Shown piece after piece: positions 37,518 to 49,782 of a stretch of DNA of 64,000 nucleotides (its first letter is position 1; each line of letters opens with the position of its first letter). The notes beneath the pieces are model-generated. The model ran no database searches and was not told the origin of the DNA. It saw only the letters and a list, made by a program, of their open reading frames with translations. The DNA lies in assembly GCF_014109765.1 (NCBI RefSeq), contig NZ_CP059139.1:744001-808000 (forward strand), in the 5' to 3' direction. Origin of the DNA: Pseudomonas berkeleyensis (GTDB lineage Bacteria; Pseudomonadota; Gammaproteobacteria; Pseudomonadales; Pseudomonadaceae). A program made the translations under genes and the position numbers.

Positions 37518-39389
37518 ATGTCCCGTATTCATTTGCTCAGCCCGCGCCTGGCCAACCAGATTGCCGCGGGCGAGGTGGTCGAGCGTCCGGCTTCGGTGGC
37601 CAAGGAGCTGCTGGAAAACAGCCTGGACTCCGGTGCTCGGCGCATCGATGTCGAAGTGGAGCAGGGCGGTATCAAGCTGCTCAAGGTGCGCGACGACGGT
37701 GGCGGCATCGCGGCCGACGACCTGCCGCTGGCCCTGGCGCGCCACGCCACCAGCAAGATTCGTGAGTTGGAAGACCTCGAAGCCGTGCTCAGCATGGGCT
37801 TTCGCGGCGAGGCGCTGGCATCGATCAGTTCGGTCTCGCGTCTGACCCTGACCTCGCGCACCACCGATGCCGAACAGGCCTGGCAGGTGGAGACCGAGGG
37901 TCGCGACATGGAGCCGCGGGTGCAGCCAGCTGCGCACCCGGTGGGCACCTCGGTGGAAGTGCGTGATCTGTTCTTCAACACCCCGGCGCGACGCAAGTTC
38001 CTGCGTGCCGAGAAGACCGAATTCGATCACCTGCAGGAAGTGATCAAGCGTCTGGCGCTGGCGCGTTTCGATGTCGGCTTTCATCTGCGCCACAACGGTA
38101 AGACCGTGCTCAGCCTGCATGAGGCGGGCGATGAGATCAGCCGTGCGCGGCGAGTGGCTTCGGTCTGCGGGCCGGCCTTCCTGGAACAGGCGCTGCCGAT
38201 CGAGATAGAGCGCGGTGGCCTGCGGCTGTGGGGGTGGGTCGGTTTGCCGACCTTCTCCCGTAGCCAGGCGGATCTGCAGTATTTCTACGTCAATGGGCGC
38301 ATGGTGCGCGACAAGCTGGTGGCCCATGCGGTGCGCCAGGCTTATCGCGATGTGTTGTTCAACGGCCGTCATCCGACCTTCGTGCTGTTTTTGGAAATCG
38401 ATCCGGCGACAGTGGACGTCAACGTTCATCCGACCAAGCACGAGGTGCGTTTTCGCGACAGTCGCATGGTGCACGACTTCCTCTATGGCACTCTGCACCG
38501 TGCTCTGGCTGATGTCCGCCCGGAAGATCAGGTCGCCGCTCCAGCGGCCGTATCGCCCATGGTGCGCCCGACAGGGCTGGCTGCCGGTGAGTTCGGGCCG
38601 CAAGGGGAAATGGGCCTGGCCGCCAGCATTCTTGAAGCGCCAGCGCCCAGCGTGCAGCCGGCTTGGCGCGGCAGTGGCGCTGGCTACCAGCAGCCTGTAG
38701 GTAACCCTGGCGTATCGGCTGGCGAGGCCCAGGCTGCTTACCGCGAGTATTTTTCTCCGTTGCCGGCGGCGCAGCCTCAATCCCTGCCGCAGGAGCAAGG
38801 CGACATTCCCCCGCTTGGTTATGCTGTGGCGCAACTCAAGGGCGTATACATCATCGCCGAGAATGCTCAGGGCATGGTCGTGGTGGACATGCACGCCGCC
38901 CATGAGCGCATCACTTACGAGCGCCTGAAGCAGGCCATGGCCAGTGAGGGGCTGCGTGGGCAGCCACTGTTGGTGCCGGAATCCATCGCCCTCAGCCAGC
39001 GCGAAGCGGATTGTGCAGAGGAGCACGGCGAGTGGTTCCAGCGCCTGGGCTTCGAGTTGCAGCGCCTTGGTGAAGAAACTGTGGCGATTCGCCAGATTCC
39101 GGCCCTGCTCAAACAGGCCGAGGCCACCCAGTTGGTGCGTGATGTATTGGCCGATTTGCTGGAGTACGGCACCAGTGACCGTATTCAGGCGCATCTGAAC
39201 GAGTTGCTGGCGACCATGGCCTGTCATGGCGCGGTGCGCGCCAATCGGCGCCTGACCCTTCCCGAGATGAACGCCCTGCTGCGTGACATGGAGCAGACCG
39301 AGCGCAGCGGCCAGTGCAACCACGGTCGTCCGACCTGGACTCAACTGGGCATGGATGACCTCGACAAATTGTTCCTGCGGGGGCGCTGA
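37518..39389 (+). CDS. mutL: DNA mismatch repair protein MutL
   Basis: Links MutS mismatch recognition to strand incision. It has 623 residues: an N-terminal GHKL ATPase ([41 protein letters not shown]), a transducer domain (about 210-330), a long variable linker rich in Pro, Ala and Gln (about 345-430) and a C-terminal dimerisation domain with [12 protein letters not shown] and QCNHGRPTW. The ATG at 37518 was chosen; a GTG at 37509 overlapping the amiB stop is possible. The stop overlaps the miaA start (TGATG). Confidence 0.96.
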   Translation: MSRIHLLSPRLANQIAAGEVVERPASVAKELLENSLDSGARRIDVEVEQGGIKLLKVRDDGGGIAADDLPLALARHATSKIRELEDLEAVLSMGFRGEALASISSVSRLTLTSRTTDAEQAWQVETEGRDMEPRVQPAAHPVGTSVEVRDLFFNTPARRKFLRAEKTEFDHLQEVIKRLALARFDVGFHLRHNGKTVLSLHEAGDEISRARRVASVCGPAFLEQALPIEIERGGLRLWGWVGLPTFSRSQADLQYFYVNGRMVRDKLVAHAVRQAYRDVLFNGRHPTFVLFLEIDPATVDVNVHPTKHEVRFRDSRMVHDFLYGTLHRALADVRPEDQVAAPAAVSPMVRPTGLAAGEFGPQGEMGLAASILEAPAPSVQPAWRGSGAGYQQPVGNPGVSAGEAQAAYREYFSPLPAAQPQSLPQEQGDIPPLGYAVAQLKGVYIIAENAQGMVVVDMHAAHERITYERLKQAMASEGLRGQPLLVPESIALSQREADCAEEHGEWFQRLGFELQRLGEETVAIRQIPALLKQAEATQLVRDVLADLLEYGTSDRIQAHLNELLATMACHGAVRANRRLTLPEMNALLRDMEQTERSGQCNHGRPTWTQLGMDDLDKLFLRGR

Positions 39390-40363
39390 TGGCTGCAGGT
39401 TTGCCACCCGCCATCTTCCTGATGGGGCCTACCGCTGCCGGCAAGACCGACCTGGCGCTCGAACTCGCCCGTCTGCTGCCCTGCGACCTCATCAGCGTCG
39501 ACTCGGCATTGGTCTATCGCGGCATGGATATCGGCACGGCCAAGCCTGAGCGTGCCATTCTCGACGAATTTCCCCACGCCTTGATCGATATTCGCGACCC
39601 GGCCGAGAGCTATTCGGCGGCGGAGTTTCGCGCCGATGCGCTGGCGGCCATGGCGCACAGTGCTGAACAGGGGCGCATCCCGCTGCTGGTGGGCGGCACC
39701 ATGCTGTACTACAAGGCCTTGTTGCAGGGACTGGCCGATATGCCCAGTGCCGACCCGGTCGTGCGCGCCGAACTGGAAGCGCGTGCCGCCGCCGAAGGAT
39801 GGGAGGCTTTGCATCGAGAGCTGGCCGAGGTCGATCCTGAGTCGGCTGCGCGCATTCACCCCAATGATCCGCAGCGGCTGACGCGAGCACTCGAGGTCTA
39901 CCGGGTCAGCGGTTTGAGCATGACCGAGCACCGTCGCCGTCAGGCAGCAGGAAATCCCGACGCGGGCACATCGGCCACCGGGCAATTACCCTATACTGTT
40001 GCTCAGCTTGCTATCGCACCGGCGCAGCGTCAGATTCTGCATGAGCGCATCGCACAACGATTTCGAGTGATGTTGGAACAGGGTTTTGTCGAAGAGGTCG
40101 AAGCTCTGCGCAGTCGAAGTGACTTGCACGCGGGATTACCGTCTATACGGGCAGTGGGTTATCGCCAGGTCTGGGAATATCTGGATGGCGATCTGACCCA
40201 CGACGAGATGGTCGAACGCGGCATCATTGCCACTCGGCAGTTGGCCAAGCGTCAATTCACCTGGTTGCGCGGTTGGGACGATTTGCACTGGCTGGACAGT
40301 CTGGCCTGCGACAATCTGTCTCGCGTCTTGAAATACCTGGAAAGCGTCTCCATATTGAACTGA
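39389..40363 (+). CDS. miaA: tRNA dimethylallyltransferase MiaA
   Basis: Transfers the dimethylallyl group to A37 of UNN-decoding tRNAs. It has 324 residues, P-loop [34 protein letters not shown], and the [14 protein letters not shown] and RAVGYRQVW blocks. It starts in the last base of the mutL stop codon and is therefore translationally coupled. Confidence 0.97.
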   Translation: MAAGLPPAIFLMGPTAAGKTDLALELARLLPCDLISVDSALVYRGMDIGTAKPERAILDEFPHALIDIRDPAESYSAAEFRADALAAMAHSAEQGRIPLLVGGTMLYYKALLQGLADMPSADPVVRAELEARAAAEGWEALHRELAEVDPESAARIHPNDPQRLTRALEVYRVSGLSMTEHRRRQAAGNPDAGTSATGQLPYTVAQLAIAPAQRQILHERIAQRFRVMLEQGFVEEVEALRSRSDLHAGLPSIRAVGYRQVWEYLDGDLTHDEMVERGIIATRQLAKRQFTWLRGWDDLHWLDSLACDNLSRVLKYLESVSILN

Positions 40364-40442
40364 GACCTTGCCGCTGGCCGTCTATCCTTGGGGGTGAGGC
40401 GGTCTGAAGCCATTGTTTACTTACTAAAATTATTGAAATTGA

Positions 40443-40724
<282 letters not shown>

Positions 40725-40737
40725 ATAGGGGGTTGCA

Positions 40738-42039
40738 TTGTTCTTCGAGCGTCATGAGGGCGGTGAGCGGGCCATCCTGGTTCATCTGGACGGCCAAGAC
40801 TCCGAGGCGAGCGAAGATCCCCAGGAGTTCCAGGAGCTGGCCATGTCGGCAGGTGCCGACATGGTCGCTTTCTTTAGCGTGCCCAGCAGTCGCCTGACGG
40901 CCAAGTACCTTATCGGTAGTGGCAAGGTCGAGGAGCTGCGTGATCAGGTCAAGGCTGAAGAGGCCGATCTGGTCATCTTCAATCACACCCTGACACCGAG
41001 CCAGGAGCGCAACCTCGAACGTGCGTTCGAATGCCGCGTGCTCGATCGTACCGGGTTGATCCTCGATATCTTCGCCCAGCGTGCGCGTACCCACGAAGGC
41101 AAGCTGCAGGTCGAACTGGCGCAGCTCGACCATATGAGCACGCGTCTGGTGCGTGGCTGGACTCACCTTGAGCGGCAGAAGGGTGGTATCGGTCTGCGCG
41201 GCCCGGGTGAAACCCAGCTGGAAACCGACCGCCGCCTGCTGCGTGTGCGTATTCGCCAGATCAAGCAAAAGCTCGAGAAGGTGCGTAGCCAGCGTGAACA
41301 GGCGCGGCGCGGGCGCAAGCGCGCGGACATTCCTTCGGTTTCCCTGGTCGGTTACACCAACGCCGGCAAGTCCACGCTGTTCAACGCGTTGACCACTTCC
41401 GATGTGTATGCGGCCGACCAGCTCTTCGCCACGCTTGACCCGACCCTGCGTCGTCTGGAACTCGACGACCTCGGTCCCATCGTGCTGGCCGATACCGTGG
41501 GTTTCATTCGCCACCTGCCGCACAAGCTGGTCGAGGCCTTCCGCGCTACGCTGGAAGAGTCGAGCAATTCCGATCTGCTGCTGCACGTGATCGATGCCCA
41601 TGAACCTGAGCGCATGGCGCAGATCGAGCAGGTGCAAGCTGTGCTCAAGGAGATCGGCGCGCACGAATTACCGATGCTCGAGGTATACAACAAGCTGGAT
41701 TTGTTGGATGGTGTCGAGCCGCAGATTCAACGCGATGCAGATGGCAGGCCGCAGCGAGTCTGGTTATCTGCTCGTGAGGGGCGTGGCCTGGAATTGTTGC
41801 GTCAGGCTGTGGCAGAGCTGCTTGGCGATGATTTGTTCGTCGGCACCCTGCAATTGCCGCAACGCCTCGGACGGCTTCGTGCACAGTTTTTCGCCCTGGG
41901 CGCAGTGCAAAACGAAGGACACGATGAGCTGGGGCAGAGTCTGCTGTCGGTGCGACTGCCGAGAGTCGAACTCAATCGCCTGGTGTCCCGCGAGGGCTTG
42001 GAGCCTCAGGCGTTCATCGAGCAACATACTTTGCAATAA
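40738..42039 (+). CDS. hflX: Ribosome-associated GTPase HflX
   Basis: GTPase that splits stalled or heat-damaged 70S ribosomes. Its 433 residues comprise an N-terminal HflX domain (GSGKVEEL, FNHTLTPSQERNLE), a Gly-rich linker (GIGLRGPGETQLETDRR) and a G domain (VGYTNAGKSTLFNAL, DTVGFIRHLPH, NKLD). The start is TTG 40738 with a G-rich ribosome site, 13 bp after hfq; the FFERHEGGERA N-terminus is conserved in Pseudomonas. Confidence 0.96.
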   Translation: MFFERHEGGERAILVHLDGQDSEASEDPQEFQELAMSAGADMVAFFSVPSSRLTAKYLIGSGKVEELRDQVKAEEADLVIFNHTLTPSQERNLERAFECRVLDRTGLILDIFAQRARTHEGKLQVELAQLDHMSTRLVRGWTHLERQKGGIGLRGPGETQLETDRRLLRVRIRQIKQKLEKVRSQREQARRGRKRADIPSVSLVGYTNAGKSTLFNALTTSDVYAADQLFATLDPTLRRLELDDLGPIVLADTVGFIRHLPHKLVEAFRATLEESSNSDLLLHVIDAHEPERMAQIEQVQAVLKEIGAHELPMLEVYNKLDLLDGVEPQIQRDADGRPQRVWLSAREGRGLELLRQAVAELLGDDLFVGTLQLPQRLGRLRAQFFALGAVQNEGHDELGQSLLSVRLPRVELNRLVSREGLEPQAFIEQHTLQ

Positions 42040-42136
42040 AGCCTGGGACAGTGGCTTTGCTGTCTCCATAGGGCTTTGGGTAGCATTGGCCGGCGCGCCG
42101 TGGGCGCGCCTTTGCTTTATCAGTACGGAGAACGCT

Positions 42137-43306
42137 ATGGCTTGGAATGAGCCGGGTGGAAACTCGAACAATCAAGACCCTTGGGGCGGCCGCAAAGGCG
42201 GTGGGCGCCAGGGCCCGCCGGATCTCGACGAAGCGTTCCGCAAGCTGCAAGAAAGCCTCAATGGCTTGTTCGGCGGCGGTAAGAAACGTGGTGACGACGA
42301 TTCCGGACGCAGCAGTGGTGGCGGTGGCTTCGGTCTGCTGTTCGTTGGTCTCGGCCTGTTGGCGGTGATCTGGCTTTACAGTGCGATCTATGTGGTGGAC
42401 GAGCAGGAGCAGGCCGTGGTGCTGCGCTTCGGCAAATACCATGAGACCGTTGGGCCGGGTCTGAACATCTACTTCCCGCCGATCGATCGCAAGTTCCAGG
42501 AGAACGTCACTCGTGAGCGTGCCTATAGCAAGCAAGGCGCGATGCTGACCGAGGACGAGAACATCATCGAAGTGCCACTGACCGTGCAGTATCGCGTCAG
42601 CAACTTGCAGGACTTCGTACTCAACGTCGACCAGCCGGAAGTCAGCCTGCAGCATGCGACCGACAGCGCCGTGCGTCACGTCGTGGGCTCCACCGAGATG
42701 GATCAGGTGCTGACCGAAGGTCGTGAGCTGATGGCCACTGAGGTGCGTGAGCGCCTGCAGCGCTTCCTCGACAACTATCGCACCGGTATCACCATCACCC
42801 AGGTGAACATCCAGAGTGCCGCTGCGCCGCGTGAGGTGCAGGAAGCGTTCGATGACGTGATCCGTGCGCGTGAAGACGAGCAGCGTGAGAAGAACCAGGC
42901 CGAGTCCTACGCCAATGGCGTGATTCCGGAAGCGCGCGGCCAGGCCCAGCGTCTGCTGGAGGAAGCCAACGGTTATCGCGACGAGATCATCGCTCGCGCC
43001 CAGGGTGAGGCTGATCGTTTCACCAAGCTGGTGACCGAGTACCGCAAGGCGCCTGAGGTCACTCGTGAGCGTCTGTACCTGGACACCATGCAGGAAATGA
43101 TGAGCAACACCAGCAAGGTTCTAGTCACTGGCGACAAGGGGCAGAACAACCTGCTCTATCTGCCGCTGGACAAGATGATCGACAGCCGTGGCGGTGCCTC
43201 TTCCTCCAGTTCTGCCAACAGCAGCAATTCGACAACGCGTGATTCGGCCGTGCCGCTGAGCAGCGATCTGTCGCAGCGTAACCTGCGTACTCGGGAGGGC
43301 CGTTGA
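42137..43306 (+). CDS. hflK: FtsH protease modulator HflK
   Basis: SPFH-family inner-membrane protein that assembles with HflC around FtsH. It has 389 residues: a Gly-rich cytoplasmic N-terminus (1-70), a transmembrane segment (GFGLLFVGLGLLAVIWLYSAIY, about 72-92), an SPFH/band-7 domain (about 95-300), and a coiled coil and Ser-rich tail. ATG 42137 (MAWNEPGG) was chosen; the long upstream frame is spurious. The stop overlaps the hflC start. Confidence 0.96.
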   Translation: MAWNEPGGNSNNQDPWGGRKGGGRQGPPDLDEAFRKLQESLNGLFGGGKKRGDDDSGRSSGGGGFGLLFVGLGLLAVIWLYSAIYVVDEQEQAVVLRFGKYHETVGPGLNIYFPPIDRKFQENVTRERAYSKQGAMLTEDENIIEVPLTVQYRVSNLQDFVLNVDQPEVSLQHATDSAVRHVVGSTEMDQVLTEGRELMATEVRERLQRFLDNYRTGITITQVNIQSAAAPREVQEAFDDVIRAREDEQREKNQAESYANGVIPEARGQAQRLLEEANGYRDEIIARAQGEADRFTKLVTEYRKAPEVTRERLYLDTMQEMMSNTSKVLVTGDKGQNNLLYLPLDKMIDSRGGASSSSSANSSNSTTRDSAVPLSSDLSQRNLRTREGR

Positions 43307-44175
43307 TGAGCAACAAGTCCCTGATCGGCCTGATCGTGGCCGTGGTTGTGGCCCTGGTGGCGTGGAACAGCTTCTACATCGTCGCGCAGACCGAGCGTGC
43401 GGTGCTGTTGCAGTTCGGGCGAGTGGTTCAGCCTGATGTGCAGCCTGGCCTGCATGTGAAGATCCCCTACGTCAACCAGGTGCGTATCTTCGACGGCCGT
43501 TTGCTGACGCTGGATTCGACGTCTTCTCGTTTCCTCACCCTGGAAAAGAAGGCGCTGATGGTCGACGCCTATGCCAAATGGCGGGTGAAGGATGCCGAGC
43601 GCTTCTATCAGGCCACCTCCGGCATGAAGCAAGTCGCTGATGAGCGTCTGGCGCGTCGTCTGGAAGCTTCGCTGCGTGACCAGTTCGGTAAGCGTACTCT
43701 GCACGAGTCGGTATCCGGCGAGCGTGATGCATTGATGGCTGACGTGACTGCGACCCTCAACCGTGCTGCCGAGCGTGAGCTGGGCATCGAGGTTGTCGAT
43801 GTGCGAGTCAAGGCCATCGATCTGCCGCGTGAAGTCAACCGTAGCGTGTTCGAGCGGATGAGCACGGAGCGTGAGCGGGAAGCCCGCGAGCACCGCGCCA
43901 AGGGTCGTGAATTGGCTGAAGGTATTCGCGCTGATGCCGATCGTCAGCGTCGCGTACTTCTGGCTGAGGCTTATCGTGAGTCCGAAGAGCTGCGCGGTGA
44001 TGGTGACGCCCAGGCTGCCGCCATCTACGCTGCCGCCTATGGTCAGGATCAGGAGTTCTACTCCTTCTACCGTAGTCTGCAGGCGTACCGCGAAAGCTTC
44101 GCTGACAAGCGCGATGTGCTGGTGCTTGACCCGAGTAGCGATTTCTTCCGCTACCTGGAAAAGTCCAAGCGTTGA
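43306..44175 (+). CDS. hflC: FtsH protease modulator HflC
   Basis: SPFH partner of HflK, 289 residues, with an N-terminal membrane anchor (LIGLIVAVVVALVAWNSFYIV) and a band-7 domain; the DQEFYSFYRSLQAY block near the C-terminus is family-specific. It starts within the hflK stop (TGATG), so expression is coupled. A terminator-like hairpin follows. Confidence 0.96.
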   Translation: MSNKSLIGLIVAVVVALVAWNSFYIVAQTERAVLLQFGRVVQPDVQPGLHVKIPYVNQVRIFDGRLLTLDSTSSRFLTLEKKALMVDAYAKWRVKDAERFYQATSGMKQVADERLARRLEASLRDQFGKRTLHESVSGERDALMADVTATLNRAAERELGIEVVDVRVKAIDLPREVNRSVFERMSTEREREAREHRAKGRELAEGIRADADRQRRVLLAEAYRESEELRGDGDAQAAAIYAAAYGQDQEFYSFYRSLQAYRESFADKRDVLVLDPSSDFFRYLEKSKR

Positions 44176-44181
44176 TCGGCA

Positions 44182-44210
44182 ACCCTGGCGGCGCGATGCG
44201 TCGCCAGGGT
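44182..44210. other. Palindrome immediately after hflC
   Basis: ACCCTGGCG and CGCCAGGGT separated by 11 bp, starting 6 bp past the hflC stop. No T run follows, so it may be a 3' stabilising hairpin; a promoter-like pair begins at its right end. Confidence 0.45.
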
Positions 44211-44236
44211 GACCTCGAAGTAAAACGTGGTATCAT
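44209..44236 (+). promoter_or_regulatory. Weak promoter candidate upstream of the DUF2065 gene
   Basis: GTGACC, 16-bp spacer, TATCAT, between hflC and the DUF2065-hisZ-purA genes. The -35 match is partial. Confidence 0.3.
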
Positions 44237-44241
44237 GCGGC

Positions 44242-44265
44242 AGCCGGGAAAATCCCGGCTTTTTT
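44242..44265 (+). terminator. Intrinsic terminator (or attenuator) between hflC and the DUF2065 gene
   Basis: AGCCGGGA-AAA-TCCCGGCT followed by six T. It ends the hflKC transcript. Because a promoter-like pair lies just upstream, it could instead act as a leader attenuator for the next genes. Confidence 0.75.
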
Positions 44266-44280
44266 GCGTCTGTGGGAATC

Positions 44281-44466
44281 ATGTGGCAGGAACTTGGCAT
44301 CGCACTGTGTCTGGTATTGGTGCTGGAAGGCATCCTGCCCTTCCTCTATCCGCGTCATTGGCGCGGAGCGGTATTGCAGGCAATTCGCCTGTCCGACCAC
44401 CGACTGCGCCTGATGGGGCTGGCCAGCATGCTGCTGGGAACAGCTCTTCTTTATCTGCTTCACTGA
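44281..44466 (+). CDS. DUF2065 small membrane protein
   Basis: 61-residue protein with two hydrophobic helices (about 3-22 and 42-60), with PRHWR between them, the layout of the DUF2065 family always found between hflC and hisZ/purA in gammaproteobacteria. The function is unknown. ATG 44281 matches the family N-terminus (MWQELGIA); the frame is open further upstream through the terminator. Confidence 0.85.
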   Translation: MWQELGIALCLVLVLEGILPFLYPRHWRGAVLQAIRLSDHRLRLMGLASMLLGTALLYLLH

Positions 44467-44503
44467 AGGCTTGTGCCGCCCGGTTCAAGAGGGGAATGGC
44501 GAA

Positions 44504-47043
<2,540 letters not shown>

Positions 47044-47065
47044 TCGACGTTTGTCGAGCTGAAAG

Positions 47066-47088
47066 AGCCGCCTTCGGGCGGCTTTTTT
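47066..47088 (+). terminator. Intrinsic terminator after purA
   Basis: AGCCGCC-TTCG-GGCGGCT followed by six T, 22 bp beyond the purA stop. Confidence 0.88.
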
Positions 47089-47218
47089 GTTGCCTTCCTG
47101 TTCGTGGTGTTTGTTTTGCTGGGCGGCGCCACTGGCGCGTTTTGCGCCCATACTGCTGGCTGTTGGTTGGTTTATCGCCGTTTTTCAGTGCGAGCCTGGG
47201 CATGCGCTTTGCTTGTGC

Positions 47219-47245
47219 TCAATAAATCCCGGAAGTCGCCGTTAT
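47219..47245 (+). promoter_or_regulatory. FliA (sigma-28)-like promoter of the chemoreceptor gene
   Basis: TCAATAAA, 11-bp spacer, GCCGTTAT, resembling the flagellar sigma-28 consensus (TCAAGTTT-N11-GCCGATAA), 30 bp upstream of the chemoreceptor start. Confidence 0.55.
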
Positions 47246-47275
47246 AGCTGATACGGTCGTTGAGGAGTGTCCCCA

Positions 47276-49210
47276 GTGTTCGCCATCCTTTCCATGTTGC
47301 GCAGCCGCTTGCTGCGCCCTGTGTTCGTTGCGCTCGGTCTGGCCATGCTGGTGCAGGTCGGGCTGGCGGTGTGGTTGATGCGTGCTTCGGTCGACGGCAT
47401 GGTCGAGGATCTGGCGCAGCGTCTGGGTGGTGAGAGTCGCCGCCTGGGCGAAGAGTTGAGCATGGCTGAGCGCGAGATGAGTCAGGGCCTGGCAGCGTTG
47501 GCCAGCAGTACCCGCACCCGTCTTGGTGAAGGGCTTTCCGGGCAATTGAAGGATGAGCAGCAGCAGCTTCGTGTCGTGCTTGAAGGCAATCTCAAGCAAT
47601 CCGGCCAGGCGCTGGCGCAATTGCTCGCAGGCGTCGCTCCGAAATCCATCTGGGATCTGGATATTCCGGCGCTGACCGCGCTCACGCGTATCGCTCAGCA
47701 GGAACCGGCCGTGCTGTTCGCCATCATCTACGACGGTGAAGGCAAGCGGCTGACGCGCAACTTCAATCGCAGCAGTGCTCAGGTGCGCGAGCTGATCGCG
47801 GCGGGGCAGGGTGACTCGCCGTTGGACAAGCTGGTCGACGCGGCATCGCGTGATGCGCGCGTCTATGTGGTTGAGGCCAGTATCAATCCAATGGGCGCAC
47901 AGATCGGCAAGGTGCAGATGGGGTTGTCGCTGGATGTGGTCGAAAAGGAGCTGACAGCGCTGGATGGTCGTTTCACGGCGCTGGTCGGCGGCGCGGGGGA
48001 ATTGGTCGATAGCAGTCTGGCGGGTGCTTCCGAGGAGGCTACCCGGGCGCTGCGCGAGCGTTTGCAGTCGGCCGAGCGTTACACCCAGGAAATGGCGCGC
48101 AATGGTGGTGAGTCGGTGCGGGTGGCGGCGGATTCATTGCGCTGGAACATCGCTTTGGGCTTGTTGATCGTCGGGGCGCTGGCCATGGTCGTGGTGGCGC
48201 TGGTGCTTGGCTGGCGGGTGCTCAGCCGTTTGCGTCTGCTCAGCGCGGCGCTGAACGATCTGGCGGCGGGCGAGGGCGATCTGACCCGGCGTGTGAGTAT
48301 CGATAGCCAGGACGAAGTGGGCGAGATGGCGGATGCGGTCAACCGTTTCATTGCCAAGCTGCAGCCTATCGTTCGTGAGTCGGGAGAAGTGGCGCTGCGT
48401 ACCGGTGAGCAGATTCGCAGTCTGACCCAGCGCGGCGTAGCGGCTGAAGCGGCTGCTGGGCGTCAGCGCGACGAGGTGGCGGGCAGTCTGCAGGCGCTCG
48501 AGCGCATGGCCGATGAGGCGCAGGCGGAAAGCCAGGCCATGCACGAAGCGTTGCGGCGGGTGGACAGCATTCGCCAGGCCGCGCATGAGAACGCTGCTAT
48601 CGCCCAGCGCTTGTCGTCATTGATCGAGGGCTTGGTGGCGCGCGTGGCTGACGGTTCGGCGGTAATCGAGCGGCTGGCCAAGCAGAGCGAGCAGATCGAA
48701 GTGGTGCTGACGGTGATTCAGTCCATCGCCGAGCAAACCAACCTGCTGGCGCTCAACGCGGCCATTGAGGCGGCGCGCGCGGGCGAGAGTGGGCGTGGCT
48801 TTGCTGTGGTGGCGGATGAGGTGCGGGCTCTGGCCAGCAAGACGCAGCAGTCCACTGGTGATATTCAGACTCATATCGCCGCTCTGCAACGTGGCGCGCG
48901 TGAGGCGGTGGCAGCTATCGCCCAGGCTGGTGAGCAGGGTAGCGAGGGGTTGGAGGTGCTGCGCGACAGTGCGCGCCTGCAGCAGTCGGTACAGCAGTCT
49001 GTCGATGATGTGCATGGCGCAATCACTACCGCCACTCAGGCAGCAGCGCATCAGGCGGAGGGGGCTGGTGCCGTACGCGGCAGGGTTGAGGTCATTCATG
49101 CTGAGGCGCAGCGTGCTGCCGAAGCCGTGGCGGCGATTGCTGGCAACGCGCGAGCGCTCGATGAGCTGGCGGCGCAACTCAAGGCCAGTCTGGGGCAGTT
49201 CAAGGTGTAG
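47276..49210 (+). CDS. Methyl-accepting chemotaxis protein
   Basis: Transmembrane chemoreceptor of 644 residues. It has transmembrane helix 1 (about 15-33), a periplasmic sensor region (about 35-290, helical, with no recognised ligand domain), transmembrane helix 2 (about 295-315), HAMP (about 316-370) and a cytoplasmic signalling domain with the hairpin tip [32 protein letters not shown]. The start is GTG 47276 with GAGGAG 8 bp upstream; a GTG at 47267 is also in frame. It stands alone downstream of purA with a FliA-like promoter. Its TAG stop is part of a REP-like hairpin. The ligand is unknown. Confidence 0.92.
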   Translation: MFAILSMLRSRLLRPVFVALGLAMLVQVGLAVWLMRASVDGMVEDLAQRLGGESRRLGEELSMAEREMSQGLAALASSTRTRLGEGLSGQLKDEQQQLRVVLEGNLKQSGQALAQLLAGVAPKSIWDLDIPALTALTRIAQQEPAVLFAIIYDGEGKRLTRNFNRSSAQVRELIAAGQGDSPLDKLVDAASRDARVYVVEASINPMGAQIGKVQMGLSLDVVEKELTALDGRFTALVGGAGELVDSSLAGASEEATRALRERLQSAERYTQEMARNGGESVRVAADSLRWNIALGLLIVGALAMVVVALVLGWRVLSRLRLLSAALNDLAAGEGDLTRRVSIDSQDEVGEMADAVNRFIAKLQPIVRESGEVALRTGEQIRSLTQRGVAAEAAAGRQRDEVAGSLQALERMADEAQAESQAMHEALRRVDSIRQAAHENAAIAQRLSSLIEGLVARVADGSAVIERLAKQSEQIEVVLTVIQSIAEQTNLLALNAAIEAARAGESGRGFAVVADEVRALASKTQQSTGDIQTHIAALQRGAREAVAAIAQAGEQGSEGLEVLRDSARLQQSVQQSVDDVHGAITTATQAAAHQAEGAGAVRGRVEVIHAEAQRAAEAVAAIAGNARALDELAAQLKASLGQFKV

Positions 49211-49227
49211 GGTGCGCTGTGCGCACC
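49207..49227. repeat. REP-like hairpin overlapping the chemoreceptor stop
   Basis: GTAG followed by GGTGCGC-TGT-GCGCACC; bases 49208-49210 are the stop codon. Same unit as at 11938 and 32901. Confidence 0.65.
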
Positions 49228-49284
49228 TCGCTGCTCTGCGGTCTTGGCGGTGCGTGCGAGGTGGGGTGCTTTTTTGCGGGCAAT

Positions 49285-49312
49285 AAAAAACCGAGCCTTA
49301 GCTCGGTTTTTT
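49285..49312. terminator. Bidirectional terminator between the chemoreceptor and tRNA-Leu
   Basis: AAAAAACCGAGC with its complement around CTTA and a T run. It ends both the plus-strand chemoreceptor transcript and the minus-strand tRNA transcript (six bases past the CCA). Confidence 0.88.
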
Positions 49313-49318
49313 GAAATT

Positions 49319-49405
49319 TGGTGCCCAGGAGAAGACTCGAACTTCCACGGCCGTTAAGCCACTGATACCTGAAACCAGCGCGTCTACCAATTCCGCCACC
49401 TGGGC
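49319..49405 (-). tRNA. tRNA-Leu (anticodon CAG)
   Basis: 87-nt class II tRNA on the minus strand. Acceptor stem GCCCAGG pairs with CCTGGGC; a genomically encoded CCA is present. The anticodon stem-loop CTGGT-TTCAGGT-ATCAG gives CAG, there is a long variable arm, and the T-loop GTTCGAGTC. It decodes CUG, the dominant Leu codon in this GC-rich genome. Confidence 0.96.
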
Positions 49406-49488
49406 ACTGCAGCAATGTTCGTCGTTACCGACACGGAGCGTTGCATCCGTTATTTGCAAAGCAGGTTATCAAGCTGCTTCACGAAATT

Positions 49489-49575
49489 TGGTGCCCAGGA
49501 GAAGACTCGAACTTCCACGACCGTTAAGTCACTGATACCTGAAACCAGCGCGTCTACCAATTCCGCCACCTGGGC
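49489..49575 (-). tRNA. tRNA-Leu (anticodon CAG), second copy
   Basis: 87-nt tandem copy upstream of the first on the minus strand, separated by 83 bp. It is identical except for two compensating changes in the variable arm (GGC/GCC becomes GAC/GTC). CCA is encoded, and both copies share the GAAATTTG bases just past the 3' end. Confidence 0.96.
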
Positions 49576-49638
49576 ACTGAAACCGATGATTCCTCATCTG
49601 CTTCGTGTTACAACGTCTGCTCGACGCTGTGGGCGCGA

Positions 49639-49667
49639 ACTATACGGGCGGGCATTTACCTTGTAAA
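49639..49667 (-). promoter_or_regulatory. tRNA-Leu promoter with GC-rich discriminator
   Basis: Minus strand TTTACA (-35), 17-bp spacer, TATAGT (-10), followed by TCGCGCCC, the GC-rich discriminator typical of stringently controlled stable-RNA promoters. It is the only good promoter upstream of the two tRNAs. Confidence 0.75.
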
Positions 49668-49782
49668 CCCCTGACCCTGAAAAAATTATTGTCGCCGGAA
49701 AAGCTGCCGCGAAAGTCGTTTTCGCGCTTCAATAGGCAAATGGCATACACCTCTATACATAAGCATAGGTAATCCTTCCTAC

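Noticed and set aside
37401..39407. 668-codon minus-strand frame opposite mutL
   Set aside because: Shadow frame created by codon bias; mutL is intact on the plus strand.
49319..49575. tRNA-Leu pair as a phage or island attachment site
   Set aside because: No integrase and no foreign genes on either side; flanks are core genes and the repeat is a whole tRNA duplication.
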